64,000 nucleotides of DNA from Synergistaceae bacterium UBA6101 (GCA_002428495.1 DIWR01000023.1:85347-149346); one strand, 5' to 3'. Counted from the first letter of the stretch, positions 36,072 to 45,472 are shown. Notes: generated by a model from the sequence alone, not told the origin. Numbers and translations: made by a program.

Positions 36072-36986
36072 TCAGCCTAGAAGCTTTTCCACTATTGCTC
36101 CTGTTTCACCAAGCGCTACAGCATCTATTTCCTCCGGATCGCATGCCTGCTGTTCCATTTCACGGATCTTTGCCTTTGCCTCTTCAACTTCTTTTAGCAC
36201 CCCGGCTCCTTCGTATCCTTCCTTTAAGACCTGGATCTCTTTTTCATCGTTCAGTCTGTCTGTCAGATATCCGAAAAGGAATGTCGGCGCACTTAGGGCA
36301 GCCAGCCTTTTGTCTGAAGAACACCATGGCTCTGCTACATAAGTCGCGTAATTTACAGTATCTTCGATATCTTCATCTATATCATCCTCAGGCTCAGGGA
36401 ACCCCCAGATGTTGAGAACAAAGAAGGGGACTTCGGGATCAAGAGAGATAGCGTAGCTGACTGCGTCACGGATCTCACCGGGCTCTGCTTCGGTTTCGAT
36501 CAACGCTATCGCACGGGCGTGTTCACCCACTACGGATTCAAGCGGGTCGCTCTCAAGTGTATCAAAAATCTGCCTGTACATCTGAAGATCGAGCATGCAA
36601 CGGTAAAGGAGGGTGCGACTGGGATAGAAGCCTTCGTCATCAAAGTTTGCAAATTCCTTTGCAACTTCAAGAGCTTCTTCCGTTTCCTGCTCAGCGAGCA
36701 GAGAATAGCCGAGATTCATCATTATCGTGCAGTAGGCCTGAGCGTCGCGATCTTCTTCTATGTCTGGAGGTGTATCTTTTTCAGATATTATCATCCTAAT
36801 CCCGGAAAGGGCCTCTCTAAGCATGTCAAGATTTTCGACGCAGCCCTCATAATCCATTGTCTCCCAAACAGCCAGCTTGCCGTAAGGACTTTCAGGGTCG
36901 ATTTCAAGTATTTTTCTGCCTATCTCAGAGATTTCTTCATCGGTCTCTGCTGTGTCAAGTCTTTCAAGAAGTTGTTCGATATTCAT
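36072..36986 (-). CDS. Acidic helical (TPR-like) protein of unknown function
   Basis: A 304-residue, strongly acidic protein without signal peptide or membrane segment, so cytoplasmic. The sequence is made of paired helices of about 35 residues (for example AYCTIMMNLGYSLLAEQETE and ALEVAKEFANFDDEGFYPS) that look like degenerate tetratricopeptide repeats, which usually mediate protein binding. An acidic run EPEDDIDEDIEDT lies near residue 215. I cannot name a family. ATG has AAAGGAG upstream. It is convergent with the ATP-grasp pair and divergent from the GH18 gene. Confidence 0.7.
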   Translation of the reverse strand: MNIEQLLERLDTAETDEEISEIGRKILEIDPESPYGKLAVWETMDYEGCVENLDMLREALSGIRMIISEKDTPPDIEEDRDAQAYCTIMMNLGYSLLAEQETEEALEVAKEFANFDDEGFYPSRTLLYRCMLDLQMYRQIFDTLESDPLESVVGEHARAIALIETEAEPGEIRDAVSYAISLDPEVPFFVLNIWGFPEPEDDIDEDIEDTVNYATYVAEPWCSSDKRLAALSAPTFLFGYLTDRLNDEKEIQVLKEGYEGAGVLKEVEEAKAKIREMEQQACDPEEIDAVALGETGAIVEKLLG

Positions 36987-37198
36987 CCTTTATTCTCCTT
37001 TTTTGTTTTTATGATCGATCAGATCTTTGATATCACCATCATTATAGTACCGCCCGGCTGAAGCTTAAGCATGCACCTGTAAAAACGGCACTCCGTCGAA
37101 AAAGATTTTATCTATGCATTATATAGCAATTTTGCCGAATCTCTTATAAGTAAATGAGGTTAAGATTATGCCAGAAGTTTAGAAAGGGGTTATTAGAA

Positions 37199-38644
37199 TT
37201 GATCAATATTAAGTTTTTGGATCGCGTTATCCTTCTCGCCCTCCTGTTTTTTATTTTTATCTTTAGTTCCATGGCAAGTGCTGACGATGGTGACAGGTAT
37301 ATTGACGTAATATTTACTGAGGGGACCTCAAGGGATTTGCTGGGGACAGCTATCGTTCGGGGAAAGGATATATGGGTGCCCGCTGATATCCTGAGCAACC
37401 TTGGGCTGCCCTTAGCGAAAGGTCCGAATGGAAAGGGTTTTCTTATTGATGTCAAAGAACCTGCCAAAGTTTTTGGCATCAAGGAACTTGAGAGGCTGGC
37501 AGGAAGATCCATTGCCCTATATTTCCCCTCTATGGACAATGAGGGAACCTCTTATTTCAATGTAACAGGACTGGAACAACTGACAGGGATCGCTGCAGAT
37601 GAGACAAACACAGGTCTCGAACTCAAAAGGATCACTGTCAATACACTTTTGAACAGACAAAATCCTGATAATGCTTCTCTGAAAAATAATCGGATCACCA
37701 TTGCGTGGGCACACATTACAAGGGATAACCCAGATCTCGGAGCTGAAGAACGCATTGATGGACTTGATGTGATCTCCCCGACATGGTTCAACCTTACCGA
37801 CGGCAGCGGAAACATGGCAAACAGGGCTTCTTCAGCCTATGTAGAGGCTGCACGCGAAAAGGGATACCGCATATGGCCCCTTGTTTCAAACGGCTTCAGC
37901 AAAGAGAACACGTCAAGGTTTTTCAACGACACAGCTGCTGTGAATATCTTTATTGCAAGACTTCTATGCTATTCGAAGCTCTATGGTTTTGACGGAATAA
38001 ACATAGATTTTGAAAATGTCGATACTGCAGACAGGGACAAATATGTGCGTTTCGTCTCGCTGCTCAGCGGCTATCTCAAAGGGCAGGGGCTTGTAAGCTC
38101 TGTTGACGTCCATGTGCCGGGAAACAGCAATCTGTCCAGAAGCCACGACAGGGCAGCACTTTCAAAACACGTTGATTACGTAATTCTCATGGCCTACGAC
38201 GAACATTGGAGGACCTCTCCGAGGGCAGGTTCTGTCGCTTCGATGCCATGGGTCGAGCGCGCAGTGCAAAAAACTATAGAGGAAGGCATACCTCCTGCAA
38301 AGCTGATATTAGGCGTTCCTTTTTACATGAGAAAGTGGGAGGAGACCCCTGCAGGTCAGGGAAAGGTGAAAGTCAAAGGTTCCACCCTCACTATGGCCGA
38401 GTCCGATTCAATTATTTCCCAGAGAGGGCTTTCTCCGGTATGGCTCAGTGACAAGGGGCAGTATTTCTATTCCTATCTTTCAGATGGAAAGACCTATAAG
38501 GTATGGGTAGAAAACAGGGATTCCATCAAAACCAAGCTCTCGATCCTTGATAAGTACAGTCTTGCCGGGGTCGCGGGGTGGAGGAAGGGACACGAGACTC
38601 CAGATGTCTGGGATACGATAAGGACTGTAGTAAAGAACGAGTAA
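37199..38644 (+). CDS. Exported glycoside hydrolase family 18 protein
   Basis: A 481-residue exported protein with a GH18 barrel. A signal peptide (residues 1-25, ending ASAD) leads to a roughly 120-residue N-terminal domain resembling the copper-amine-oxidase N-terminal fold found in cell-wall proteins, then the barrel from about 165. The catalytic DXXDXDXE motif is complete in FDGINIDFEN, and LMAYDEHW and GVPFYMRKW are typical of the spore-germination-type (YaaH/YdhD) branch that cuts peptidoglycan. The start is a TTG at 37199 with AAAGGGG nine bases upstream; an ATG fifteen codons earlier lacks a site. Role in wall turnover is likely. Confidence 0.87.
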   Translation: MINIKFLDRVILLALLFFIFIFSSMASADDGDRYIDVIFTEGTSRDLLGTAIVRGKDIWVPADILSNLGLPLAKGPNGKGFLIDVKEPAKVFGIKELERLAGRSIALYFPSMDNEGTSYFNVTGLEQLTGIAADETNTGLELKRITVNTLLNRQNPDNASLKNNRITIAWAHITRDNPDLGAEERIDGLDVISPTWFNLTDGSGNMANRASSAYVEAAREKGYRIWPLVSNGFSKENTSRFFNDTAAVNIFIARLLCYSKLYGFDGINIDFENVDTADRDKYVRFVSLLSGYLKGQGLVSSVDVHVPGNSNLSRSHDRAALSKHVDYVILMAYDEHWRTSPRAGSVASMPWVERAVQKTIEEGIPPAKLILGVPFYMRKWEETPAGQGKVKVKGSTLTMAESDSIISQRGLSPVWLSDKGQYFYSYLSDGKTYKVWVENRDSIKTKLSILDKYSLAGVAGWRKGHETPDVWDTIRTVVKNE

Positions 38645-38670
38645 GAGAGTTATCCCGGGAGGTCAATGAA

Positions 38671-38713
38671 AAGAGGTGCTTTTCGAAACCTTGAGTTTCA
38701 ATAAGCACCTCTT
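38671..38713. terminator. Long hairpin after the GH18 gene
   Basis: Perfect 11-base arms aagaggtgctt (38671-38681) and aagcacctctt (38703-38713) enclose a smaller gaaac/gtttc hairpin at 38685-38699. It separates the GH18 gene from the convergent DUF2207 gene. Confidence 0.8.
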
Positions 38714-38780
38714 AAATTAACCAGAAAGCTGATGGATATTTTGCTGTAAGGAAGATCGGTCTGAAACTTAGAGCATTAAA

Positions 38781-40694
38781 TTACCATCCCTTTGCGCCTC
38801 CGCCTCCGCCTCCGCCTCCGGCAAAACCGCCGCCTCCCATGCCTGAGGATGTGCCTGGGGCAGACTGAGGAGCCATGCTTTGTCCCAGGCTGCTGCCAAG
38901 GCTTGAGGAGAAATTATTCAGTCCCGAACCATTCAGGAATAGATAGGGTGAAGGCCCTGCATACCATTCAGGCTTATAACCGGCTTTTGTCAAAACACTT
39001 TCGAACCTGTTGCCCCAAGTTTTTGCAACATCAAGTGCAAGCGCATAAGGAAGAAGTTTTTCAAAGAGCTCTGGGGTCTCTTCCGGTGGGTTGAACATTT
39101 CAAGCCGCTCTTTTTCTGCTGTGTCCATATAGAGCTTAAGACCCTCCGCCTCGCTCAAAATACTGCTGCCCTTTGGGGTCCTTGAGACCATAAGAGGCCG
39201 CATCACAGCAATGACGGCTGCTGAAGCGACGAAAAACACAAATGTAAAGGGGGACATCCCCTCTCCTCCGAGTGCTATAGCTCCTACTAGACCCACCGCA
39301 AGGGCAGGAAAAGCCCGTCCAAGGAACTGTCTTATATTCTGGCCTCCGGTATTTGCAGCTTTGCTCAGTCTCATTCCAAGTGCAATTATGAGCAGTCCGC
39401 AAACCCCGGCCATGAGAGTGTTTAAGGGATATTCCCCGCTGAATGGATAGCTTGCTGCTGTTCCAATTCCGTACAAAGCAAGGCCGGGGACCATCTTGTC
39501 CGTGTTTCTGGTAAAGATGGCAGAGTTTGCGTTTCTGAGATTCCTTGCCAGGCTTCTCATCGCTCCTGAAATTATGTCTCCGTTATCCTGTACCAGAGCC
39601 ACGCTGTCGATGCTTCCCGGAAAAAGCTGCATCATAAGGGCTTCTTCTTCAGGCTGAAGTTTTTCCGGTTCGGTATCTTTTTCATATAACACAAAGTGCC
39701 CCTTCCCCTTGCCAAAGAAGGTCTCTCTTCCTTCAACTTCAACGATCTTAATGGCTCCCTTAACAGCGAGTTCGATTATTGCAGCAGTGAAGCCTGTCTG
39801 ATCGAGCCGCATGTCCCTCACGTACCTCAGGAATGCGGGAGATGCACCATCGGGTGCGTAGAAAAGGGGGATCACTGTCTTTTTATCCGGATCTTTCCCC
39901 CATTTTTTCCATGCGAACCAGAACCAACCGGAGATCAACACCAGTGTCGCTGCCGCGATTCCACCCTGAGCCTTTTCGTTGTCCCTTGCAGGTGGAGGCG
40001 GCGGAGTCACCAGACCTTTCGGCCAGGTGTAGACTACTGTGAAAACTTCTCCCGGCTGAAGCGGCCCGACTGTGGAAACGCTCCCGGAATCCTGTCGCGC
40101 CCTGCTGTTGTCTCCCTTTGTCCCGTACTGGCCCACATACCACTCTATCGTGTTGAATCCTTCTCCGAAACTTTTTCCCGGAAGCGCGACCCTGCATGAT
40201 GCTTCAAGCACCGGGAAAGAAAAATCTTTTCCCGTTACGTTCCAGTAGAGTTCGTCGTGATCCTCAAAAAATCCTATGTGCCTTTCGACCCGGTATCTTA
40301 TCAGAAATGTATGGAGTCCCCTGGATATGATCTTATTGGGGTCACCGATCTTAACATCAACGTTTACCCCAGATCTCACGGAGCTCCAGGGGATGTTCTG
40401 ACCGTCTAGCTTTATATCTGTTATTTCTAATCCGAATTCTGTTGAATTGCCTTTTTCGTCCCTGTATTCGACAGGAAGAGATCGAATTATACCCCTGTTG
40501 ATCTCAATATTCTCAACGTTGACAAGAATTTCTTCAGTAACTTCGACAGAACTGTTTTCATTTATCAATATGTCAGCGCTGAACCTGTTGAAGGTTTCCC
40601 TTGCTTCGGTCAATCTAGCTCCTGACAGTATAACGAAAACTGCTGTGCATAACAGTACAGTTATTTTTAAAAGACAGTTTCTCCCGTTCCTCAT
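38781..40694 (-). CDS. DUF2207 family membrane protein with glycine-rich tail
   Basis: A 637-residue membrane protein of the DUF2207 family (YciQ-like), of unknown function. A signal sequence or anchor (residues 10-30) precedes an extracytoplasmic beta-rich domain (to about 240), one transmembrane segment (AAATLVLISGWFWFAW), a cytoplasmic part with PEEEALMMQLFPG, then a hydrophobic pair of segments near 400-480. The protein ends in a run of glycines (GMGGGGFAGGGGGGGG then AKGW), common for this family. ATG has GGGGAGGG upstream. LemA is encoded 33 bases upstream on the same strand; the two families are often neighbours, which suggests that they act together at the envelope. Confidence 0.87.
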   Translation of the reverse strand: MRNGRNCLLKITVLLCTAVFVILSGARLTEARETFNRFSADILINENSSVEVTEEILVNVENIEINRGIIRSLPVEYRDEKGNSTEFGLEITDIKLDGQNIPWSSVRSGVNVDVKIGDPNKIISRGLHTFLIRYRVERHIGFFEDHDELYWNVTGKDFSFPVLEASCRVALPGKSFGEGFNTIEWYVGQYGTKGDNSRARQDSGSVSTVGPLQPGEVFTVVYTWPKGLVTPPPPPARDNEKAQGGIAAATLVLISGWFWFAWKKWGKDPDKKTVIPLFYAPDGASPAFLRYVRDMRLDQTGFTAAIIELAVKGAIKIVEVEGRETFFGKGKGHFVLYEKDTEPEKLQPEEEALMMQLFPGSIDSVALVQDNGDIISGAMRSLARNLRNANSAIFTRNTDKMVPGLALYGIGTAASYPFSGEYPLNTLMAGVCGLLIIALGMRLSKAANTGGQNIRQFLGRAFPALAVGLVGAIALGGEGMSPFTFVFFVASAAVIAVMRPLMVSRTPKGSSILSEAEGLKLYMDTAEKERLEMFNPPEETPELFEKLLPYALALDVAKTWGNRFESVLTKAGYKPEWYAGPSPYLFLNGSGLNNFSSSLGSSLGQSMAPQSAPGTSSGMGGGGFAGGGGGGGGAKGW

Positions 40695-40727
40695 ATTTTC
40701 CCTCCCCTAAGTATCGCAAAATCCTGT

Positions 40728-41276
40728 TTAAAATGAAACCTTCGGGTTATCTCTCACCTCTTCTTCCGCTTCAAAGAAGGGAGCCTCTTTAAAACCGAAC
40801 TGTCTCGCGATCAAAACAGCAGGGAATCGCTGGATGGCAGTGTTGAGGTTTCTTACCGTCCCATTGTAGTAACGTCTGGACATCTGTATCTCATTTTCGA
40901 TAGTTCCCAGCTGTTGCTGAAGATCAAGAAAATTCGTATTAGCCTTTAGTTCGGGGTAGTTTTCTGCAACAGCAAAGAGAGACTTCAGCGTTCCTGTCAG
41001 GGCGTTTTCTGCCTGCAGCCTTGCTTCCGGATCGTTTCCTGCCTGCATTACGGCGGCACGGGCGTTTGTTACCCCCTGAAGAGTCTCCTTCTCATGAGAA
41101 GCATATCCCTTGACTGTCTCAACGAGATTCGGTATAAGGTCGGAACGTCTTTTCAGCTGTACGTCTATGCCGCTCCACCCTTCCTGCATAAGGTTGCGGA
41201 GCTTTACGAGGCCGTTGTACGTGGTCATGAGCCATAATCCTAAAACTGCAGCTGCTGCCAGTAGAAACATCATCAT
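40728..41276 (-). CDS. lemA: LemA family protein
   Basis: A 182-residue protein with one N-terminal transmembrane segment (residues 2-20) and a helical bundle. Family blocks are YNGLVKLRNLMQEGWSGIDVQLKRR, DLIPNLVETVKGYASHEKETL and ARRFYNG-like MSRRYYNGTVRNLNT, each seen in part. LemA proteins are of unknown function, with an external N-terminus in most. Three ATG codons in a row follow AGGAGGGAG. It heads a two-gene unit with the DUF2207 gene. Confidence 0.92.
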   Translation of the reverse strand: MMMFLLAAAAVLGLWLMTTYNGLVKLRNLMQEGWSGIDVQLKRRSDLIPNLVETVKGYASHEKETLQGVTNARAAVMQAGNDPEARLQAENALTGTLKSLFAVAENYPELKANTNFLDLQQQLGTIENEIQMSRRYYNGTVRNLNTAIQRFPAVLIARQFGFKEAPFFEAEEEVRDNPKVSF

Positions 41277-41384
41277 TGTTAATCTCCCTCCTGTTGATTT
41301 GATCCATGCAAATTATACCTTTTTTATAGCAGCACTGTGGTATTATTTATAAGTATTCCGTATATTCCTCAAAGGGTGGATGTT

Positions 41385-41621
41385 ATGACACTTCGTACAG
41401 CCAGATTGATCAACAGGATGTCAAAGGTATTCCTTGCTTCAGCTGTTGTCCTGCTCATTCTATTTTTTGCCGTCTACATGAAGGGCGGCATTGAATTCAA
41501 ATATGTCTCACTTCCGGTGATGGCCTGCTTTATAGGCATTACGTGGCTGGGGACGTCAAAGGCTGCGATAATGGCCCTTGAGCAAGAGCAGGGAAGAGAG
41601 GGATCAAAAAATGATAATTAG
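41385..41621 (+). CDS. Small membrane protein with two transmembrane segments
   Basis: A 78-residue protein with hydrophobic segments at about residues 15-33 and 41-58 and a charged tail. I do not recognise a family. The ATG at 41385 has AAAGGGTGG seven bases upstream, better than a start sixteen codons earlier. It overlaps the next small membrane protein gene by 11 bases, so they are co-translated. Confidence 0.6.
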   Translation: MTLRTARLINRMSKVFLASAVVLLILFFAVYMKGGIEFKYVSLPVMACFIGITWLGTSKAAIMALEQEQGREGSKNDN

Positions 41622-41895
41622 GCTCGAGGACCAGACAGGCCAGCTTCGCACGGCTAAGGTCGGCTTCAGCTGGACAGTCTTCTTCTTTGGTTTTTGTGTT
41701 CCGATATTCAGGGGCGATGCAAAGTGGGCAGTCATAATGTTCGTTGCAAGCGTTCTCACTTTATGGCTGGCAAATATGATTTTCTGCTTCACCTATAACG
41801 GGACATACATAAGAGATCTTCTAAGCAAAGGCTTCCGTCCTGCCGATGAAGAGTCCCGTCAGATACTCATCGAAAAAGGATTCATATCAGGCTGA
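41611..41895 (+). CDS. Small membrane protein
   Basis: A 94-residue protein with two hydrophobic segments (about residues 18-35 and 43-62) and a C-terminal cytoplasmic helix (RQILIEKGFISG). The layout, with FSWTVFFFGFCVPIFRGD and a WAVIM segment, recalls small DUF2628/HrgC-type membrane proteins, but I am unsure. ATG at 41611 has GAGAGGG upstream. It is coupled to the preceding gene and convergent with the cysteine desulfurase gene. Confidence 0.6.
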   Translation: MIIRLEDQTGQLRTAKVGFSWTVFFFGFCVPIFRGDAKWAVIMFVASVLTLWLANMIFCFTYNGTYIRDLLSKGFRPADEESRQILIEKGFISG

Positions 41896-41918
41896 TCTAA
41901 AATATTTTCCTAGATCCC

Positions 41919-43079
41919 TTAATTCTTTGCAAGCTCTATCAGCGCAGAGAGAGTGCGGTCAATGTCATCTGCCGTGTTGAAATAGCCGGGGGATATCCTA
42001 AGTGCTCCTTCAGGGAACGTCCCTAACGTTCTGTGTGCAAGAGGAGCGCAGTGAAGTCCCGGTCGTGTCTCGATCCCGTAGATGTCGGAAAGATCACGGG
42101 CAAGTTTTGCGTTGTCCATTCCCTTTATGTTTATGGAATAAACCGGAAGCCTTGGGTCGTCAGATCCGGGACCGATTATTCTGAGTCCGTTTATCTTCAT
42201 TAGTCCCTCTTCAAGCATTTTACCCAAACGGTCCTCATGTTCCTTAATTTTGCCTATCCCTTCATTTTCTATCCATTCGACAGACGCAAGCAGACCGGCG
42301 ATACCCGGAAGGTTTGGCGTCCCTGCCTCGAATTTGTCAGGCATCTGGGACGGCTGGAACTCCTCATGGGAAAGGCTTCCTGTTCCTCCTTCGAAAAGGG
42401 GAGAACATCTCTTTGCAAACTCCGGATCCCAGACGATACCTCCGGTACCCTGCGGGCCGAAGAGCCCTTTATGTCCTGTGAAGCATATAGCTGCGGCCCC
42501 GAGATCCTGCGCGCTGATCCCAATTATCCCCGCTGTCTGTGCACAATCGACCACAAGCGGTACATTCGATGCCCTGCACACTTCGGCAATATCATGAATA
42601 TTCTGGAGTGATCCGCTGACATTGCTGCAGTGGTTAATTATCGCGATGTCAGTGCGTACGGAAAGATTTTTTTTCAGCAGTGCCGGGTCCAGATATCCCT
42701 TCAGGCTGCACTGGATGATATCCAGTGCGACTCCTTCACACTCTGCCCTCCTGAGCGGCCTCAGGACGGAATTGTGTTCCATAGAAGAGGTTAATGCTCT
42801 CATTCCTGGTTTAAGGAAGCCCTTGATGATCATGTTTATCGATTCCGTGATATTGGAAGTAAGGGTTATGAACCTCGGGTCGCATTTCTGATAACCGCCG
42901 AACAGTTCCGCCAGTTTCTGCCTGCATGTAAAGACATTGTCAAGGCTCTGGATGTCCCTAACGGAAGCCGAACCCCTGGCTACATTTGCTCCCCTGTTTG
43001 CTATGAAGTCATATATAGCATCAGGTACACACTGGGGCTTTGGCCAGGTGGTTGCGGCATTATTAAGATATATCGACAT
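41919..43079 (-). CDS. Cysteine desulfurase family aminotransferase (class V)
   Basis: A 386-residue PLP enzyme of the cysteine desulfurase/selenocysteine lyase family, which releases sulfur or selenium from cysteine or selenocysteine. The PLP lysine is in CFTGHKGLFGPQGTGG, the aspartate block is VPLVVDCAQTAG, and the active-site loop is RPGLHCAPLAHRTLGT with the catalytic cysteine. It starts five bases after the yedF stop (TGA-TA-ATG) and is therefore coupled to it. The yedF neighbour is the arrangement seen in selenium-metabolising bacteria, so a role in selenium or sulfur delivery is likely; mnmA lies upstream in the same direction. Confidence 0.88.
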   Translation of the reverse strand: MSIYLNNAATTWPKPQCVPDAIYDFIANRGANVARGSASVRDIQSLDNVFTCRQKLAELFGGYQKCDPRFITLTSNITESINMIIKGFLKPGMRALTSSMEHNSVLRPLRRAECEGVALDIIQCSLKGYLDPALLKKNLSVRTDIAIINHCSNVSGSLQNIHDIAEVCRASNVPLVVDCAQTAGIIGISAQDLGAAAICFTGHKGLFGPQGTGGIVWDPEFAKRCSPLFEGGTGSLSHEEFQPSQMPDKFEAGTPNLPGIAGLLASVEWIENEGIGKIKEHEDRLGKMLEEGLMKINGLRIIGPGSDDPRLPVYSINIKGMDNAKLARDLSDIYGIETRPGLHCAPLAHRTLGTFPEGALRISPGYFNTADDIDRTLSALIELAKN

Positions 43080-43081
43080 TA

Positions 43082-43660
43082 TCAGCCTATCACTACAGGT
43101 TTTGATGTACCAAAAACCGCCTCTGTGATCTCAAACATGTTTGAGATCACTCCTACCGAAACAGCCTCAGTGATCCCAAAGTGTTTCGTGCATGTCCCGC
43201 AGACCAGAATAAGGGTCCCACGGTCTCTTAGTTCGCAGAGATAGTCGTGGCAGGAGGATCCGCTTACAGCCATCTTCACGGCGTTGTTCATCAAAGCAAT
43301 GACAGAGGGGGCTTTTTCAACCTGCACCAATGTGCCGAGGCAGGATTTCATAAGGACTTCTCCGAGTCCTTCCGATCCGGCCCCAATATTGTCGGAAGTG
43401 AACATAATGCCTATTGACCCCTTTTTGGGGGGAGTTGATCCGCCCTCTTTGGACTCAATTTTAGCTTCAAGTACGATGGATTCTTCGCCGTACTCTTTTT
43501 TAACCATGAATCCTTTGTTTTCAAGAAATCTTTCAACATTAGATGCTGCTACTTCGTTGTCGACCCAAACTGCAAAAGACCTGCATCCTTTTTCAACAGC
43601 ATCTTTTGTTAATATAACAGGTTTGGGACAAGCAAGTCCTCTTGCGTCAACAATATTCAT
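43082..43660 (-). CDS. yedF: Sulfurtransferase-like selenium metabolism protein YedF
   Basis: A 192-residue fusion of an N-terminal TusA/SirA domain (residues 1-70, with the RGLACPKPVI motif whose cysteine carries sulfur) and a C-terminal DsrE-like domain with VCGTCTKHFGI. This arrangement is the YedF family, a genomic marker of selenium use, though its chemistry is unproven. The frame is open eight codons further, but the ATG at 43660 lies two bases after the stop of the upstream gene, so a coupled start there is preferred. It is followed by a cysteine desulfurase gene. Confidence 0.88.
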   Translation of the reverse strand: MNIVDARGLACPKPVILTKDAVEKGCRSFAVWVDNEVAASNVERFLENKGFMVKKEYGEESIVLEAKIESKEGGSTPPKKGSIGIMFTSDNIGAGSEGLGEVLMKSCLGTLVQVEKAPSVIALMNNAVKMAVSGSSCHDYLCELRDRGTLILVCGTCTKHFGITEAVSVGVISNMFEITEAVFGTSKPVVIG

Positions 43661-43661
43661 T

Positions 43662-45332
43662 TCAGATAGTTTTCCCTTCATCATGCAGTAATTGTATAAA
43701 CTGTTCCGTGAGATAGGGATCTAATTTTGTTCCCGCTAATTCACGGAGCTTTAGCTCTATCTCTTCCTGAGTCGGCAGTTTTCTTCCAAGCCAAGGTCTG
43801 GTCATCTCATTCCATATGTCAACGATAGCAAAGACGCGTGCGGTCAAAGGAATTGCACTTCCGCTTAGTCCCTTTGGAAATCCTGTGCCGTCCCATTTTT
43901 CGTTCCAGCAGTGAGGGATCTGCGTAGCAGGGCGCAGCAGCTCAACTGATTCAAGGAAATCCTTGGATAATATCGGGTACTTGTGATACTCCCTCAGTTC
44001 AACAGGAGAGAGTTCTGTAGTTTTGTTCCGTATTGAGAAGGGTATGCCAAGAAGCCCTATCCTGCTGAAAAGGGCGCCGAGGTACGCATAGAATTTTTCT
44101 TCATCTGACAGTTTTAGCTTTTCGCAGAACTTAACTGTCATTGTTGCAGCACGCGGGAGAGCGTTTCTGAATTTTTCATCACCCGGGGAGAAGGCAGTCG
44201 CTATGTCCTCAAGGGTCTTATAGCAAAGGCGGTTTCCTTCCTGAGCGAAACGTTCGTAGACCATAATGCTTATACTGTCCATCCTGCTTTTATGTTCCTG
44301 CTTGAAATCGTGGTACGCCATCACATCGCTCAATGTTCTCTGCAGGCTGTTGATCTCGTCTTTTTTAGAATCAACTGTAACTACGCCCTTATGGCCTTTT
44401 TGGTCCCTGATAGCCTCAACTTCTCTCTGCAGTCTCTTCATCCTGCTTGAAAACTCGTGTTTGAAGAAACAATCATAAAGGAACGAAAGCAGTACAGCGA
44501 CCACGGCAAAGATCAGGAACAGGAACTGGAGTCTCTTTTCAGTTGCCGCAATGTCCTCTTTTTTTTCTATACCGATGACCCAGAAAGAGGGCGTCCCGCT
44601 GTGATCCTTTACAAGCATCCTGCCTGAAATAGTTGTAGCTTTGTTGTTGTACTCGCTTATGGAGACAAGAGGAAGCTCGTCAGACATCTCTTTTTCTTTC
44701 TCTGTTGTCGGCTCTATCGCAAAATTAAAAAGAAGGTTCCTTGAGATGTTTTCGATCAGTTTGGGGCTGAGCTTACGGGTAACTACCAGATTTCCTGCAG
44801 AGGGGCTTTTCATGTCAGATGTCAGTATAGGTTTTATGCTGAAAAGCAGTGGCTGGTTTTCTTTCAGAACGATCCCGCTTGTTCCTGATGTCCCGACATT
44901 ATTCAAAAGTCCCTGGTTATTGGGGTTGTCAAATATCGCAAGGAACTCGCTTTCTGGAGTGGAAGGCTCGTCCTCGGAGCTGAAGTTCCTGAACAGCCTT
45001 ACCATATTTCCGCTGTCGATGAATATCATTGAAGAAATCCCGATCTCAGTCAGGGCGTTCCTGTTAAGGGTATCAGCGGCATAATCGGGGTTGCGTCCGT
45101 TCATGTAGTTCCATGTGGCATCGGAATGAGCCCAATTTGCAGCTATGGCAGAAAGGGTCTTTGCTTCAGCGTTGATCGAGACCACAGCCCTTGACAGGTT
45201 GAGGGTGATCCTTTCCCTGTCTGTCTGTTCGGCAGATCGTCTTAGGAAATTGGTAAAAGTAAGATCCAGTAAAAGAAGTAGGAGGAGCAATGTGATCCCT
45301 AATGCGATCTGAGTCTTTCTGCGCAGTGTCAT
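43662..45332 (-). CDS. CHASE4-type membrane protein with degenerate HD-GYP domain
   Basis: A 556-residue inner-membrane protein. A transmembrane segment (about residues 8-28), a CHASE4-like extracytoplasmic sensor (with ANWAHSDATWNYMNGRNPDY), a second segment near 270-290 and a linker lead to an HD-GYP-like domain. HD-GYP proteins hydrolyse cyclic di-GMP. Here the HDIGKIGIP block reads FSRIGLLGIP (about 421-430), so the metal-binding His-Asp pair is gone, while the partner block NEKWDGTGFPKGL near 477 is kept. It is thus probably an inactive sensor or binding protein. The ATG at 45332 has GGGGGG upstream. It is coupled to yedF. Confidence 0.8.
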   Translation of the reverse strand: MTLRRKTQIALGITLLLLLLLLDLTFTNFLRRSAEQTDRERITLNLSRAVVSINAEAKTLSAIAANWAHSDATWNYMNGRNPDYAADTLNRNALTEIGISSMIFIDSGNMVRLFRNFSSEDEPSTPESEFLAIFDNPNNQGLLNNVGTSGTSGIVLKENQPLLFSIKPILTSDMKSPSAGNLVVTRKLSPKLIENISRNLLFNFAIEPTTEKEKEMSDELPLVSISEYNNKATTISGRMLVKDHSGTPSFWVIGIEKKEDIAATEKRLQFLFLIFAVVAVLLSFLYDCFFKHEFSSRMKRLQREVEAIRDQKGHKGVVTVDSKKDEINSLQRTLSDVMAYHDFKQEHKSRMDSISIMVYERFAQEGNRLCYKTLEDIATAFSPGDEKFRNALPRAATMTVKFCEKLKLSDEEKFYAYLGALFSRIGLLGIPFSIRNKTTELSPVELREYHKYPILSKDFLESVELLRPATQIPHCWNEKWDGTGFPKGLSGSAIPLTARVFAIVDIWNEMTRPWLGRKLPTQEEIELKLRELAGTKLDPYLTEQFIQLLHDEGKTI

Positions 45333-45452
45333 GAGCAACCCCCCATAGATGACTTGAATTATTGATATTGTAACAGATGACGCCACTATGATAAATCAGG
45401 TTTTGAATAATAGATAGACTTTAATGAACATTGAAGTATAAATATCTGTGCG

Positions 45453-45472
45453 CTCCCATTAATCAATGGGAG
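45453..45472. terminator. Hairpin spanning the mnmA stop codon
   Basis: Perfect arms ctcccatt (45453-45460) and aatgggag (45465-45472) with a four-base loop lie across the last codons and stop of mnmA. No T-run follows on the minus strand, so it may be an attenuator or mRNA end-stabiliser rather than a full terminator. Confidence 0.4.

Noticed and set aside
38797..38820. Triplet repeat (cctccg type)
   Set aside because: It only encodes the glycine run at the C-terminus of the DUF2207 protein, a common feature of that family.
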